Shown here: positions 44,261 to 54,815 of the stretch, one piece after another
How positions within the stretch are numbered: the stretch's first letter is position 1
How the letters are laid out: every line of letters starts with the position of its first letter
Assembly (NCBI RefSeq): GCF_003711515.1
Contig: NW_021167097.1
Span: 204,898-268,897 of the forward strand
DNA: 64,000 nt
Direction: 5' to 3'
From: Sodiomyces alkalinus F11
Lineage: Eukaryota > Ascomycota > Sordariomycetes > Glomerellales > Plectosphaerellaceae
The notes under the pieces: model-generated
Databases searched by the model: none
The model's input: only the letters and a program-made list of their open reading frames with translations
Told to the model about the DNA's origin: nothing
Program-made: the position numbers and the translations under genes

Positions 44261-45874
44261 ATGGATTTCATCGCCCAACTCATCGCCTCCACAACGGCCA
44301 CGGTCGCCGATCTTAAGAAATTCGTTGCAAGCTGTCAAGAGACATTGGGAGGGATATCTAGCGAACCCGCGGAATTACCACGGCGCCTTTCGAACGAGCT
44401 TCGCCAGTCAAAGCAGGTGGTATTAGCCGATATTGTGGAACTACAGCGCTTAATCATGGGCCCCTCGGATTTAATTCAGCAGCTCGCATGCCACGTACGT
44501 CTCTCTCTCTTATCTGTTTCCTGTGATGTCGCTGCCCCAATACTTCTCTGTTTTTTTTTCTGGGTTCACAAAAGAAGTCAGGCCAACCAAAAAAAAAAAA
44601 AAAAAAAAAAAAAAGGAGAAGAAATAGTAATAAAAGAAAGAGAAAGGCTAAAACAATGTTCTTAGGCCCAAATACTGGCTTGCCTTCACTGGCTATGTCA
44701 CTTTCAAGTTCTGGCTTGCATTCCGCTCCGCGAAAGCGCTTCGAGCAGAGACATCGCGGACCTAGTCGGCGTCCCCGAGACTCAATTGAGTCGGATTGTA
44801 CGCATGACGGCGACCTATGGTTTTCTGCGTGAGCCGGCGCCGGGCAAGGTCGCACACAGCGCATTGTCGGCCGAATTTGTCACGAACCCGTCACTCCTGG
44901 ACGCTGTCGTGTTTCTGGCCAATACGGCTGTACCTGCAGCCCTCCACATGCCAGCCAGTACCCAGCAATTCTGCGACTCCAGATTCCCGTCGGAGACGGC
45001 CTATAACCTGGCCAGCAACTCGCCCGTCCCTTTCAACACCGCGTGCGAACAGCGACCCAAGCTCCGGCGACAGTGGGCCGCCTTCAAGGAACACGGTACG
45101 ACAAATGTGGACGGGACCCTCGTGGGGCTGCTGCAGTCGTTACAATGCGCCGATCAACTCCTTGGCGAGGCTGGTGTCATTGTGGAGGTATGTAAAGTCT
45201 CAGGCAACTCCTGCCTGGCGGTCTGGATTTAACCGCTGCTGACATTTCCCGGCCCCTCTCCCCCCGCTCTGAAGATTGGGGCTAGCTCAACATCGGAAGC
45301 CGTCATGATCGCCAATCATTTTCCTTTACTCAAAGTCTTTGTGCAGGTGGAGGATCAGGAAACCAATCCGGTCTCTCAAGGCCGATGGCCGAAGCCCCTC
45401 GGCCCGAGCTCAACGCCAGAACACGTGCAGCAACAATGCCTTATGGATGGGCGGGTCTCTCTCCAACGGCGTACCATGGGTACCCCCCAGCCGGTACGCG
45501 ATGCCACCGTATACGTTTTCCACCTAAACGGGTTCGCAAACGGAGGTTTAGGCCCCACAGCTCTGGAGCGTATCCAAAGCGAGCTCAAACAACTCGTGGA
45601 CGTATTGAGGATGAACAGCACGGCAACCCTCGTCCTTACCTCCGGATTGCTCCCGGACCTGGGCAGTGTAGGCGTCAGAGCGGAAGCTCGAGCTCGTTTG
45701 CGTGACATGACGCTTTTCCAGCTCACGAACCAGCACGATAATGAGGTGGGCGAAATCCTCGCAATGTTGTCCACACTGAGCGACATTACGGGCCGGCTGG
45801 TTCTGGTCAATAAGAATTGCTCGCCGAGAACTGGCGATCTGGCACTAGAGCTCAAGTACCAGGCGTTTGCATAA
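44261..45874 (+). CDS. AflS (AflJ)-like co-regulator with methyltransferase-like fold
   Basis: Exons 44261-44494, 44666-45187 and 45275-45874; phases agree (all 0) and give 451 aa, close to AflJ length. The N-terminal helices lead into a winged-helix segment (SRDIADLVGVPETQLSRIVR, ATYGFLREPAPGKVAHS) typical of O-methyltransferase dimerisation domains. The C-terminal part (SEAVMIANHFPLLKVFVQ to the end) has the Rossmann layout but no glycine-rich SAM motif, as expected of AflS proteins. AflS binds AflR and modifies its DNA binding. The first intron (44495-44665) contains a 26-base A homopolymer (44589-44614). The second is 87 nt. Confidence 0.88.
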
Positions 45875-47657
45875 GAACGGAGTGGGTATACTAGGCGGGG
45901 TGCTTCGCAGAGAGACCAATAACAAGAAAATGTTGCCGCCATACCCAGTCGATGGCTCTTGGACTGTCCTGTGCTGATTTCTGAACCCTCTTACCCCCAC
46001 GCACGGAGAATTATACCTAGTCTTAGCCCCTCCCTGATCTATTCCCTTGGCGGCGCTAGGAAGGCTGTGCCTCGCGGCCCGCTATGACCCGCTATGACAC
46101 GCCCGATGTTTTGTGAATCTAGCCGAGCTTACGGTATAGTTCGTACGGGTAAGAATCGGACAATCCTATATACCGAACTAAAAGGGCGCTAAATCCGTGA
46201 CTTCTTATTGCCTAACAGGCGCCATGCCAGCTGCAGGACCCGCCTAAGACATAACCTGGAGGAACCAATCGGAAATAGTAAGATATTGGGCTCTTAACCT
46301 AAAAAGGTAAGGGGAGAGTAATATCTAGACGTACTTCTTATACCTGCCCCCCTAATTACACGTGTACCTAGCATGCTCTTTGTACACGTATATACCTGCT
46401 CTGTTTTACGGGTCCGATTATATCCACTTTGGGCCCAGTTTGAGGTGCATCCTACGAAAAGTCATCCGATATTTACACCTGCAACCGTTGGACGGTAGTA
46501 TTTGTCGTATCTCTGACCTGTCCGCGGTGGGTGATGCTTGATGTTGTTTGGTTCCCGCAGATAGTATTAGCCACTTTTGGATGTACCTACACATATACGA
46601 GCCGCCGTACCGTTGTTCCCAGAACTGCGCCAAGACAATAGCCGGAATCCGAAGAGACATACGCTGATAGCGGATCCAGGAACCCGTAGGTAGGGCTGCT
46701 AAGCTCTGAATTATGGCGCCATACACGGGACGCGTTTGCGCTAAAGAACGCCACAATCGGTAGGAAGACAGACATAGGCCCGATACCGACCCGTCTAGCG
46801 TACATACCTCCAACAATCTAGATTAGGAATATTGTAGATGGTTAATAACGCTTAGCGAGAGCGGAGGAGTTTCGATACCCGTGTAAATGTCTTACTAACG
46901 TTAAGGGGCAGAGTATCTATTATTAGCTTTACTCTAGTATTATAATAGGCTATACGATAAGAGCGGCGATCTAGTATAGTTGTATCTTATTTGTATATCT
47001 TCTCTCGGCCTAAGTAGCAGCGTAGGACGGTAAGATATAAATTAACCAATACAATATCGATTATGACTTGTCGATTTTCAGTTGGTCGCCCAAGACTACT
47101 TTGACTCTCTAACTCTAGACTATATAAATGTCGGCAAGAGAATACCTATGGCTATTAGCGTGATATAGTAAGCTTGTTTAATATACATGCTGATTAGTTA
47201 ATGTTACTTAAGTTTAAGGGCCGATCCAGAAAATAAACTAAAAGAAAACGGCTAACGGATTCGCCAATCATGATCCCGACAGTCGACTTATCCGCTGCAC
47301 GTGTGCATATCAACTCGAGTCTAGGTAGACTCCGAAAGACAGTTATGCCCGGCGCCCGGCCTTTATTGTTGGACTTTGGCTTCTCGGGCATGCCGCTCCC
47401 GCCACTCCTAATACCCCGATACTAAGAGGCGAGTATAGACGATAAACCCCCGATAGATTGCTACCAACGTTACATCTAGACTCTTAAAGTCGGAAGGCCG
47501 AGTAGGGACAAAATATACGGGACTGGTGCTTCTACTCAGTATATAATGTTCCTTTCATAATCGAATTTGTAAAAGAAGTAGACATCTATCAAACAAATCA
47601 ACCCCCTCTGTTGACTTGATCAAGGTTACTACTGCTACTCCCAGAGATACCATCGTC
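45875..47657. other. Degenerate AT-enriched spacer inside the cluster
   Basis: About 1.8 kb that splits the regulator pair from the tailoring genes. From about 46100 on it is TA-rich with scattered stop codons in all frames, and looks like an old repeat altered by RIP. Short frames (46418-46816 and 47194-47391, both minus) have no recognisable similarity. The last 80 bases are the leader of the fusion gene. Confidence 0.5.
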
Positions 47658-50024
47658 ATGTCTATCACCACGACAACTGTGGAAGCGACAGTTGAGACGC
47701 CATTCACTTCGGGCGCCGTCAGGAGTGGCAGCAACATTGACTTCTGGCGGTCGTACATCGAATCCCGTCCAAACCCTCCGGAAGACTTCTTCCAGCTCAT
47801 CAACGAGTACCACCAAAAGCACGGAGACAACACATCCGACATTGCTCACGATGTCGGGACGGGCCCCGGAAACATTGCCGCGAGACTGGCAGCTTACTTC
47901 AAGCATGTTGTTGGTTCCGATGTGAACAGCGACGCTCTGGCGGTAGCACCGGCACTCATGCCACAGCACCTCAGCGGCAGGCTTGCCTTCATCCACTCTC
48001 CGGCCGAGGACTTGGCAGTGAAGACACCCGCAACCTCCGGAGGAAACGGAACCACCGACTTGATCACCGTCAGCGAGTGCATGCCTCTCCTCAATGCGCC
48101 CAAGGCGCTCAAGGCCTTCCATCATCTGCTTCGTCCGGGGGGTACGCTAGGCATCTACTTCTACGGACCTTGCATCTTTGCGGACGGCGATGTTGAAAAG
48201 TGCAATGCGGCATACGACAAGGTGGCCACCCGGATCTGCACCTTCAACCAGCCGATGAAGGGCACACCCGGCTTTCCCTTCCACCTCCACGCCGCAGAGA
48301 CTTTGGAGAGCTACATGGACAACATCGCCTTTCCGGCCGAAGACTGGGAGAACGTAGTTCGTCACAAGTGGAACTGCGACATGCCCCTTCTTTTCAACTC
48401 CAAGGCCGGATTCGACTTTGACTTTGGTGCGGTGGATCGCAGATCCAAGGACGAGGGGACGGAAGAGGCCATCAACCGTGACTTCTGGGGTGCAGAGTGG
48501 TCTGTTGCCGATATCAAGGCCTACCTGGACTCGGTCTATCCCAACTATCGCGACAAGGCCGGCGCCCGCTATGCCGAAGTTGAGGAACTGCTGCAAGAGC
48601 TCGATGTTGCCATGGGTGGGGAAAAGAGAAAAGTGAGCTTTCCTGTGGTGCTGCTGCTGGCGACAAAGAAAGGAGCCGTGTTCACAACCAAGCCCAAAGC
48701 TAGTCGGGTTCAGCTCTCGGCCGATTGCGGGAGCCTGGGTCGAGTCAACGAGATTCCAAGCGACGCTGTGCGAAAGACGGAAGAGCTGCTGCAGAAGAAC
48801 CACGACGAGTTTCATATTTTCTGGCGTGACCAGAACGGCCACAACCACATGGCCCACTCTCTGCTGACGACGTTTGCCATCGGGGGCGACGCTGAGGATG
48901 TGCAGCGTGCCTACGAAGACGGTTTGCCCGTGCAGCGCGCCCAGCCCGAAGCCAACCCCGAAGTGATCAAGGGACTCGCCAATGACGAAAACATGTTTGC
49001 CATCCTGGGTCAAGTTGCCCAGTATACCAATGTCATGACCTTCTTCGAGCAGCTGATGGACCAACGCGACTGGAGAGACGTACTCGACCAGTACTGCTTC
49101 AGCGGCACCAAGCTGGCCGATATCATCTTGGCTCGGATGTACGAGGGCGCCTATCATCCCATCATCCACCTAGGCCTCGGCGTGGAGTTTGAGCAGCCGA
49201 GTATCATCGCCGAAGCCCTTGCCCAGGCGATTACGCATCCGGTGTCCGGTATTCCAGACTGTCTCCTCGCCAGCTCGGAGATTGCCGACCAGGCCAACGG
49301 TGGTCGGATGGACCTGTCTCTTGTCGAGTTGTTTAACATGGCTCGAGAGAATGATATTATCTTCCGTGGTCCACGCTGGGAGGACATGACTCTCAAGATG
49401 AAGGACGGCGTCTTGGGCAGGTCAAGAGAGGCCATTGTCAGACTGGCAGCGCAGCTCCGAGTGGACCCGTGTGACATAGAGCGACGTGCCGCTGAGTCCG
49501 TCAACGGCAGCGCTTACCTCGCCGGCGCATCCCAGCGACCCGGCAAGGCAGCCAAGATTGACTTCTTCCACATGCACGCCGTCACCAGCTCCATATTCCT
49601 GACCGTCTTGGTCCGGCAGCCTTGGATTAGCCTGGAGAATAAGGTCCGCCTGGTCGAATGGAAAGGCCGTACCGATCTTTTCTGGTATGCCGCCAGCGGA
49701 TGCAGCAAGCTCGACATCCGAGAGATCAACGACTACAAGGCCGGTGCGAGCGCCGGCATGGGCTGGAGCGAACTGTACCGCAGCATCAACAAGATGCACG
49801 ACGACGGTCACGTAGCCAAGTTTGTTCGTGCGCTGAAGAGCGGCCAGGAAGTCTCTAAGCCCTTCGAGCAGGCCAACCAGGCCACTTTCCGCCTTCAGGG
49901 AGACGCCTGGTTGAATTTGGCTCGTATGGCATATGATTCTACTATCGGCCTGCCTGACGAGATTAAGTGGATTTGGGGTGCTGGATTTGCCCAGGCCTGG
50001 GGTAATGTGGCTGCCAGAGCGTAA
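47658..50024 (+). CDS. Fusion: SAM methyltransferase + questin-oxidase-like (DUF4243) protein
   Basis: One uninterrupted 788-aa frame, start at the ATG in CGTCATGTC. Residues 1-340 are a class I methyltransferase: FWRSYIESRPNPP, SAM motif I HDVGTGPGNIAARL (about 64), acidic VVGSDVN, and LLRPGGTLGIYFYGP. After a short linker (about 341-365) residues 366-788 match questin oxidase/AflY-type proteins (DUF4243): FHIFWRDQNGHNHMAHSLLT, AYHPIIHLGLGVEFEQPSII (His near 504) and IDFFHMHAVTSSIFLTVLVR (near 635). In geodin-type pathways an O-methyltransferase makes questin from emodin and questin oxidase opens ring C to desmethylsulochrin, two successive steps on separate proteins. Here both activities appear on one chain. 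Substrate and order are inferred. Both halves keep full-length domain features, so neither looks degenerate. Confidence 0.88.
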   Translation: MSITTTTVEATVETPFTSGAVRSGSNIDFWRSYIESRPNPPEDFFQLINEYHQKHGDNTSDIAHDVGTGPGNIAARLAAYFKHVVGSDVNSDALAVAPALMPQHLSGRLAFIHSPAEDLAVKTPATSGGNGTTDLITVSECMPLLNAPKALKAFHHLLRPGGTLGIYFYGPCIFADGDVEKCNAAYDKVATRICTFNQPMKGTPGFPFHLHAAETLESYMDNIAFPAEDWENVVRHKWNCDMPLLFNSKAGFDFDFGAVDRRSKDEGTEEAINRDFWGAEWSVADIKAYLDSVYPNYRDKAGARYAEVEELLQELDVAMGGEKRKVSFPVVLLLATKKGAVFTTKPKASRVQLSADCGSLGRVNEIPSDAVRKTEELLQKNHDEFHIFWRDQNGHNHMAHSLLTTFAIGGDAEDVQRAYEDGLPVQRAQPEANPEVIKGLANDENMFAILGQVAQYTNVMTFFEQLMDQRDWRDVLDQYCFSGTKLADIILARMYEGAYHPIIHLGLGVEFEQPSIIAEALAQAITHPVSGIPDCLLASSEIADQANGGRMDLSLVELFNMARENDIIFRGPRWEDMTLKMKDGVLGRSREAIVRLAAQLRVDPCDIERRAAESVNGSAYLAGASQRPGKAAKIDFFHMHAVTSSIFLTVLVRQPWISLENKVRLVEWKGRTDLFWYAASGCSKLDIREINDYKAGASAGMGWSELYRSINKMHDDGHVAKFVRALKSGQEVSKPFEQANQATFRLQGDAWLNLARMAYDSTIGLPDEIKWIWGAGFAQAWGNVAARA

Positions 50025-50467
50025 GGATGCGAACGGCATATGTTAGTGAATCTCCAAGGTTACCTTAGCTCCTTACCTTCGCTCAATGTTGCGAACATGG
50101 TTAATAAATGGCTACTCGTCAATGTCAATTGGTTTCAAAGTGCAACCCGAATTTCATACATATGTCATCAGCTTATGCCGTGCTCAATCTGTGGTGATGG
50201 CGAGTACACCGTACATCATCACTTGCTGGACCGCCGAGTCTCGACAACATCGTAGAAGGCAGATAATGACCTCGAAATATTTCGCTGGTGGCATATAGGA
50301 GGGGGGGCATAAATGGTTCGGACAATCAAACGAGAAAACAAGAAAGAAAAAAAAAAGGAAAAGGAAAAAGGAAAAGGGGCTATATGCAGTCAACTTTGCG
50401 CAGAGAGAATCCGTCATATATATTAAAGGTTGTCATATAGCTCGCCATCTTAGAGGCCACATGCAAA
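50025..50467. other. Intergenic between convergent genes
   Basis: About 440 bases, tail to tail. It contains an A/G-rich tract at 50331-50378. No gene. Confidence 0.5.
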
Positions 50468-51451
50468 TTAAAAGTTACTCATCCACTCCGGGTGGATAAG
50501 CTCAAGCTTCTTGCACAGCTCGTCCCACACTCTCTCTTGTGCCTTCTGCCCTTCCGCACTGGTCACAAAGGCGGACGGGGCGCCCGTTCCGCAGTCCGTC
50601 ATGTACTGGCCATGGGACTCCACCCCTTGTGAGGCGGCGTGCACCAAGGTCCTACTGCCAGCCTCGGTCGACCGAGCCAAGAGCAGCTTGATGAGCCAAA
50701 ATGTCCATGTCGGAATGTCACGGCCAAGCTCGGAGTGGCACAACCCCGGATTGACCAGGTTGATGGTGACGGGAAAGGTGGAGGCGGGATATCTATTGGC
50801 CAGGGCTCGTACGGCGAAGACGCCAAGGATCTTGGAGACGGGATACTGCTCATCCCAATTCTTCTCGCAGGCCTCCTTGTCGCTGACGGCCTCCAGGATC
50901 TTCCCCTCGGGCGCCGACTTCTGCGGGAATGTGGTGTGGGCGTGGACATCGGACGACACAATGGTGAGCGTGGGCCTGACCTTGTAAGCTTTGGCCGTGG
51001 CCTTGAGCTTGGGCACCACGAGGGCGGTAAGGAGCATGGTCGAGATAAAGTTGACGGTAATGCTTGCTTCGTTGCCCTCGGCCAGCGTGTATTTCCCCGG
51101 GGCGATACCAGCATTGGCAAGGAAGATGTCGACGCGGTCCAGTTCGCTGTTGACGCGCGCCGCGAACTTTTCCACGCTCACGTAGCTGGCCATGTCCACC
51201 TCCCAGATGTCGATGACGTCCTTTGTGCGGCCCGTCGTGCTCAAAATGTCCTCCTTGGCCTCCTGTCCTCGTTGGAGATTGCGCACGGCGAGAATGAGCT
51301 TGGCGGCGCCCATGCGAGCGAAGTGGCGCGCTGCTTCTTTGCCCAGCCCTACATTGCTGCCTGTGATGACGATGGTTTGGCCGGAATAATCGCCAGTTGG
51401 GTATGGCAGGTGCTTGAACAGCTGACTGTATAGGAAACTAGGGAAACTCAT
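50468..51451 (-). CDS. Short-chain dehydrogenase/reductase of the cluster
   Basis: Intronless, 327 aa from the first ATG on the coding strand. The Rossmann motif is IVITGSNVGLGKEAARHFAR (about 28-47), the structural motif is FLANAGIAPG, and the active site is Ser in LTIVSSDVHAH with YPVSK (Tyr and Lys). It belongs to the retinol-dehydrogenase/WWOX-like group of fungal SDRs, which often reduce or oxidise ketones in polyketide tailoring. It is divergent from the NmrA-like gene with a 684-bp shared promoter carrying an AflR-type motif. Its substrate is unknown; candidates are an anthraquinone, an anthrol or a later benzophenone. Confidence 0.9.
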   Translation of the reverse strand: MSFPSFLYSQLFKHLPYPTGDYSGQTIVITGSNVGLGKEAARHFARMGAAKLILAVRNLQRGQEAKEDILSTTGRTKDVIDIWEVDMASYVSVEKFAARVNSELDRVDIFLANAGIAPGKYTLAEGNEASITVNFISTMLLTALVVPKLKATAKAYKVRPTLTIVSSDVHAHTTFPQKSAPEGKILEAVSDKEACEKNWDEQYPVSKILGVFAVRALANRYPASTFPVTINLVNPGLCHSELGRDIPTWTFWLIKLLLARSTEAGSRTLVHAASQGVESHGQYMTDCGTGAPSAFVTSAEGQKAQERVWDELCKKLELIHPEWMSNF

Positions 51452-52135
51452 GTTGACTCGCTGAGACTCCAATGTTGGATTGGCAAGTGCGGGTGTCGTT
51501 TGGCAGCCCTTTTCTTTTTCTTTTTTTGGGGGGAGTTGATTGACTATGAGGAATAAGAGAATACCTAGGTAGCGAAAAAGTCGGGGCGAGGCCGTTGGAA
51601 CGGGGGCGCGCGTGTGAAAGGAGAAGCCCCGTTACATAGGCGTCGGCAAGTGTGTGTTGTACACTTCGGGTGTGTGCCTATGAATTTCATGTGGATTTTG
51701 CCAAGTTGTTACAGTGTCCGGGGTCCCCTGTGAATTGCCTTACAGGTCCACTTCGCTCACCGAACTGCATACCGTACAGGTCTTTCCTCTAAACATCCGA
51801 TGGACGATGCCCTCATACGAAGCAGCCGTCGATAATTGTCAATAAATAGCAGTCGGCCTTGTTTCGGAAGTGCGGTACTGTATTGTGCTATGCTGTGTAC
51901 CTAACCTTAGTAAGCGGCCGATATCCTAAGTCCCATCAACTACCCCGTATACATCGGACAAATGTAGCCTGCTCAGGAATCAGGTAGCTACTTAGACTCA
52001 CTCTGACGAGCACCGCCCCTCGCTCCCTTCGACTACACCAATCCTTTTCTCTTTGCCGCATAGTTACATATCTACAGTCTTTAGCAAACACACTACTGGC
52101 TGCCAGATCCAAACCGTCAACTTCCATTGTTCAAC
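51452..52135. promoter_or_regulatory. Divergent SDR/NmrA promoter
   Basis: Shared control region. TCGCTCACCGA at 51753-51763 fits TCG(N5)CGA. A T-rich tract (51509-51529) lies close to the SDR start. Confidence 0.45.
51753..51763. promoter_or_regulatory. Candidate AflR-type site TCGCTCACCGA
   Basis: Matches TCG(N5)CGA, and the spacer CTCAC fits the stricter SWNNS form (C, T, CA, C). Located in the SDR/NmrA divergent promoter. Confidence 0.45.
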
Positions 52136-52930
52136 ATGGTCTCCTATGCCATCTTAGGCGGCACAGGAAACTGCGGGTCTGGCCTGATTCAAAACCTACT
52201 CCGGTCGTCAGATGCAGACATCAACGTTTACTGCCGCAATGAAGCCAAGTTGTACGCCATGCTTCCAGAGACGGCCAACAACAAGCGCGTCAAGGTCTTC
52301 GCAGGCAGCATTCAAGACGTCAAGCTCATGGAAAATTGCATTCGGGGCACCAAGGCCGTTTTCATGACCGTCACGACAAACGACAACATCCCCGGCTGCT
52401 CCCTGAGCCAGGATACTGCCTCGAGCGTGATCCAGGCGCTGCAGAACATCAGGGCCGCTTCCCCCGATACCTTCATGGCGCCCAAGATGGTGCTGCTGAG
52501 CTCGGCCACAATCGACGACCACCTCGCTCGCCATATGCCCTTCTGGTTCCGCCCAATCATGCTGACGGCGGCTTCGCACGTGTACCGCGACTTAAGGCTC
52601 GCCGAAGAGTATCTGCGGCGCCAGGAGGACTGGGTAACAACCATCTACATCAAGCCGGGAGGTCTCTCGCTCGACATCCAGCGTGGTCATCAGCTAAACT
52701 TCGACGAGGAGGAGAGTTTCATCAGTTATTTGGACCTGTCGGCTGCTATGATTGAGGCCGCAGACGACGAGCAAGGACAGTACGATAACAGGAATGTTTC
52801 GGTAGTGAACAAAAAGCGCGGTCAGGGAGCCAAATTCCCACGGGGGACGCCAAAGTGCATCATGGTCGGCCTTTGTCGGCATTTCTTTCCATTTGCTCAT
52901 AATTGGTTGCCCAAGACGGGTCCGGCGTAG
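52136..52930 (+). CDS. NmrA-like NAD(P)-dependent reductase of the cluster
   Basis: Intronless, 264 aa from the ATG in CAACATGGTC. The dinucleotide-binding motif is [19 protein letters not shown] at the very N-terminus, followed by VYCRNEAKL and VFAGSIQD, all typical of atypical SDR/NmrA proteins. [12 protein letters not shown] and [10 protein letters not shown] follow. NmrA-like reductases accompany the PKS in monodictyphenone- and agnestin-type clusters (MdpK-like), where reduction of anthraquinone rings or quinone handling has been proposed. The C-terminus is basic and aromatic. Confidence 0.85.
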   Translation: MVSYAILGGTGNCGSGLIQNLLRSSDADINVYCRNEAKLYAMLPETANNKRVKVFAGSIQDVKLMENCIRGTKAVFMTVTTNDNIPGCSLSQDTASSVIQALQNIRAASPDTFMAPKMVLLSSATIDDHLARHMPFWFRPIMLTAASHVYRDLRLAEEYLRRQEDWVTTIYIKPGGLSLDIQRGHQLNFDEEESFISYLDLSAAMIEAADDEQGQYDNRNVSVVNKKRGQGAKFPRGTPKCIMVGLCRHFFPFAHNWLPKTGPA

Positions 52931-53824
52931 TGGACTTGTTGGAGGATCAGCCCATACATGTAGTTACAACAGACAGATAATTGACAGAGTAGCGACGACG
53001 ATCTTTGGAATTGGGACCATCTATCATCAAGAGAGGCACCCAAGAATAGGGCTATGCTGCTGTTACCCCGGGCCTATAAGTCGATGTCGGGGTACAGGAA
53101 AAAGTACTACAGCAACACCGGGTTGGACGTACCAAAAGACCACATTTAGGTACCATCATTGATATTTATTCTGATCGTACAACATACTTTATACGTAAAG
53201 CTATTTTAAGATGGGCGACAGGCTGTTCAAGTGAGGACTACACCTTCGGATAATACCCTTAATAAAAAGTTACTGTAGCTTAAACTATCTAGACTAGGTA
53301 TGGATGGATCATGGATAGAGAACGTAATATTTAGTGGTGAATGCGAGGATACCTTGTATTTCTAGCTCTGGGTGTGTTTTTTCCTGTACCCCGATATCGA
53401 CATGGAATGATGGCCCATGGGTTCTATTTTTTTATGCCTCTCTCGACAGTCCCTTGGAAATTGGGCCCAGTCCCGTTTGCGAAAGCTAACCAGTTGGCAG
53501 AATCAACTGCGCACGTCCGGAAGATATGACATGATTGACATCGTGCCCATATTGATGCCCCGAAATCTAAACGTCATGTCCCTCGCAGTGCAGCCCACAT
53601 GAATCGGGGAAAACGGACCCCGAGGGGCCGAGCCCGACAAAGACCTATCGGGCCTATCGCAATCTTTTGGTGACTTTCTCATCTCACTTTCCCAGATGTA
53701 GATAAAAACGCCCTTCGCAGCGCCCGTCATACCCTCCTTCAGGTCACAGCAACACGTTTCCTGCTTTGATTATTAACTTACCACAAGTTTGAACCCTCCG
53801 ACTCGGTCAAAAAAACCAGTAACC
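52931..53824. other. Intergenic upstream of the anthrone oxygenase gene
   Basis: About 900 bases. The segments around 53077-53098 and 53387-53405 contain the mirrored texts gatgtcggggtacaggaaaa and ttttcctgtaccccgatatcgacat, forming an inverted repeat of about 20 bp that brackets roughly 290 bases. Otherwise AT-rich with no gene. Confidence 0.45.
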
Positions 53825-54386
53825 ATGGCGAAAACAATCACCGGAACGGCTGCGGTTATTTCGGGGTCTTTCCTCTCTGGTTTGTGACACCCAAAGACAT
53901 CAATTATCGCAGATGTCTGCTTTACTAGAGCAAGTACACACAACTAACACACTCCTCTCAGGGGCAATGATGTCTCTTTGCTTTATCATGGTTCCCGTCC
54001 TCTTGGATGTCGCAGCCGGCCCCACCCTCTTTGTTTCCCAATGGCGACACATGTACTGGTACGGCCACAAGACAATGCCATTCCTGGCTATCGGCACTTT
54101 CAGCTTGTATGCCTCGCGGTGCATCGGTCTGCGCCGGGCGAGACAGTCCTGGGGCGTCCCCGCCCTGGCCGCAGCGACTACACTGACCATGCTGCCGTTT
54201 ACTTGGATCTGCATGGCTCCCACGAACAACACGCTATTTCGACTGGATGCTGAGGGACAATTGGGAACACTGGACATTGGTATCGAGGAGGCAAAAGGGT
54301 TGGTGGTGAAATGGGCCTGGCTCCATTTCGTGCGATGCCTGTTCCCCTTGTCAGGTGCGCTCATCGGAGCGTTTGGACAGCGCTGA
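53825..54386 (+). CDS. DUF1772 anthrone oxygenase (HypC/TpcL-like membrane protein)
   Basis: Exon 1 is 53825-53879, the intron 53880-53961 (GTTTGT donor, CTCAG acceptor), and exon 2 is 53962-54386, 159 aa. Four hydrophobic segments are seen: GTAAVISGSFLSGAMMSLCF, SQWRHMYWYGHKTMPFLAIG, VPALAAATTLTMLPFTWICM and HFVRCLFPLSGALIGAF. MAPTNNTLFRLDAEG is the conserved DUF1772 loop. In emodin, geodin, trypacidin and aflatoxin pathways these small membrane proteins oxidise an anthrone to an anthraquinone. The position between the NmrA and EthD genes suits conversion of emodin anthrone to emodin. Confidence 0.88.
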
Positions 54387-54815
54387 GTCGCTAGTTTGAT
54401 CTTGTCTTGTACATCTGGCTCTGCTCTTCCACTTAGAGTTGTCAACTTGTTAGAGCAGAGTATAGACTCTCGAGGGGCGACGAGAATAAGTAGGTATATG
54501 TATGTAACAGAGGGCCCGTAGATAGGTAGCAGCAGGTCCAAACAAGTGACTGTGCCAATCTCGGAAAGGCGTCATATAAGGAAAAGACCCCTATTAACTC
54601 CCTTGGCGCTCCCTGCAGATTCTGGGCTCTGACAAGAATCGCGGCGTCTTTAGAAGTTTAGATCATCTATTACGGACCAGAGTCCATAGCACCGGAAACT
54701 TAGTTTGGAGCAAGCGAACATAAACGTGATTAGGATCTACATAAGCCTTCTTGTTAATCTATCATGATTCTTGTATTCTTAAACGGCTGGATGTCTCTAA
54801 CAAGAGCAAGGACGC
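54387..54815. other. Intergenic between convergent genes
   Basis: About 430 bases, AT-rich. No gene or repeat recognised. Confidence 0.5.

Noticed and set aside
48147..49169. 340-codon minus-strand frame opposite the fusion gene
   Set aside because: Antisense shadow of the methyltransferase/DUF4243 coding sequence.
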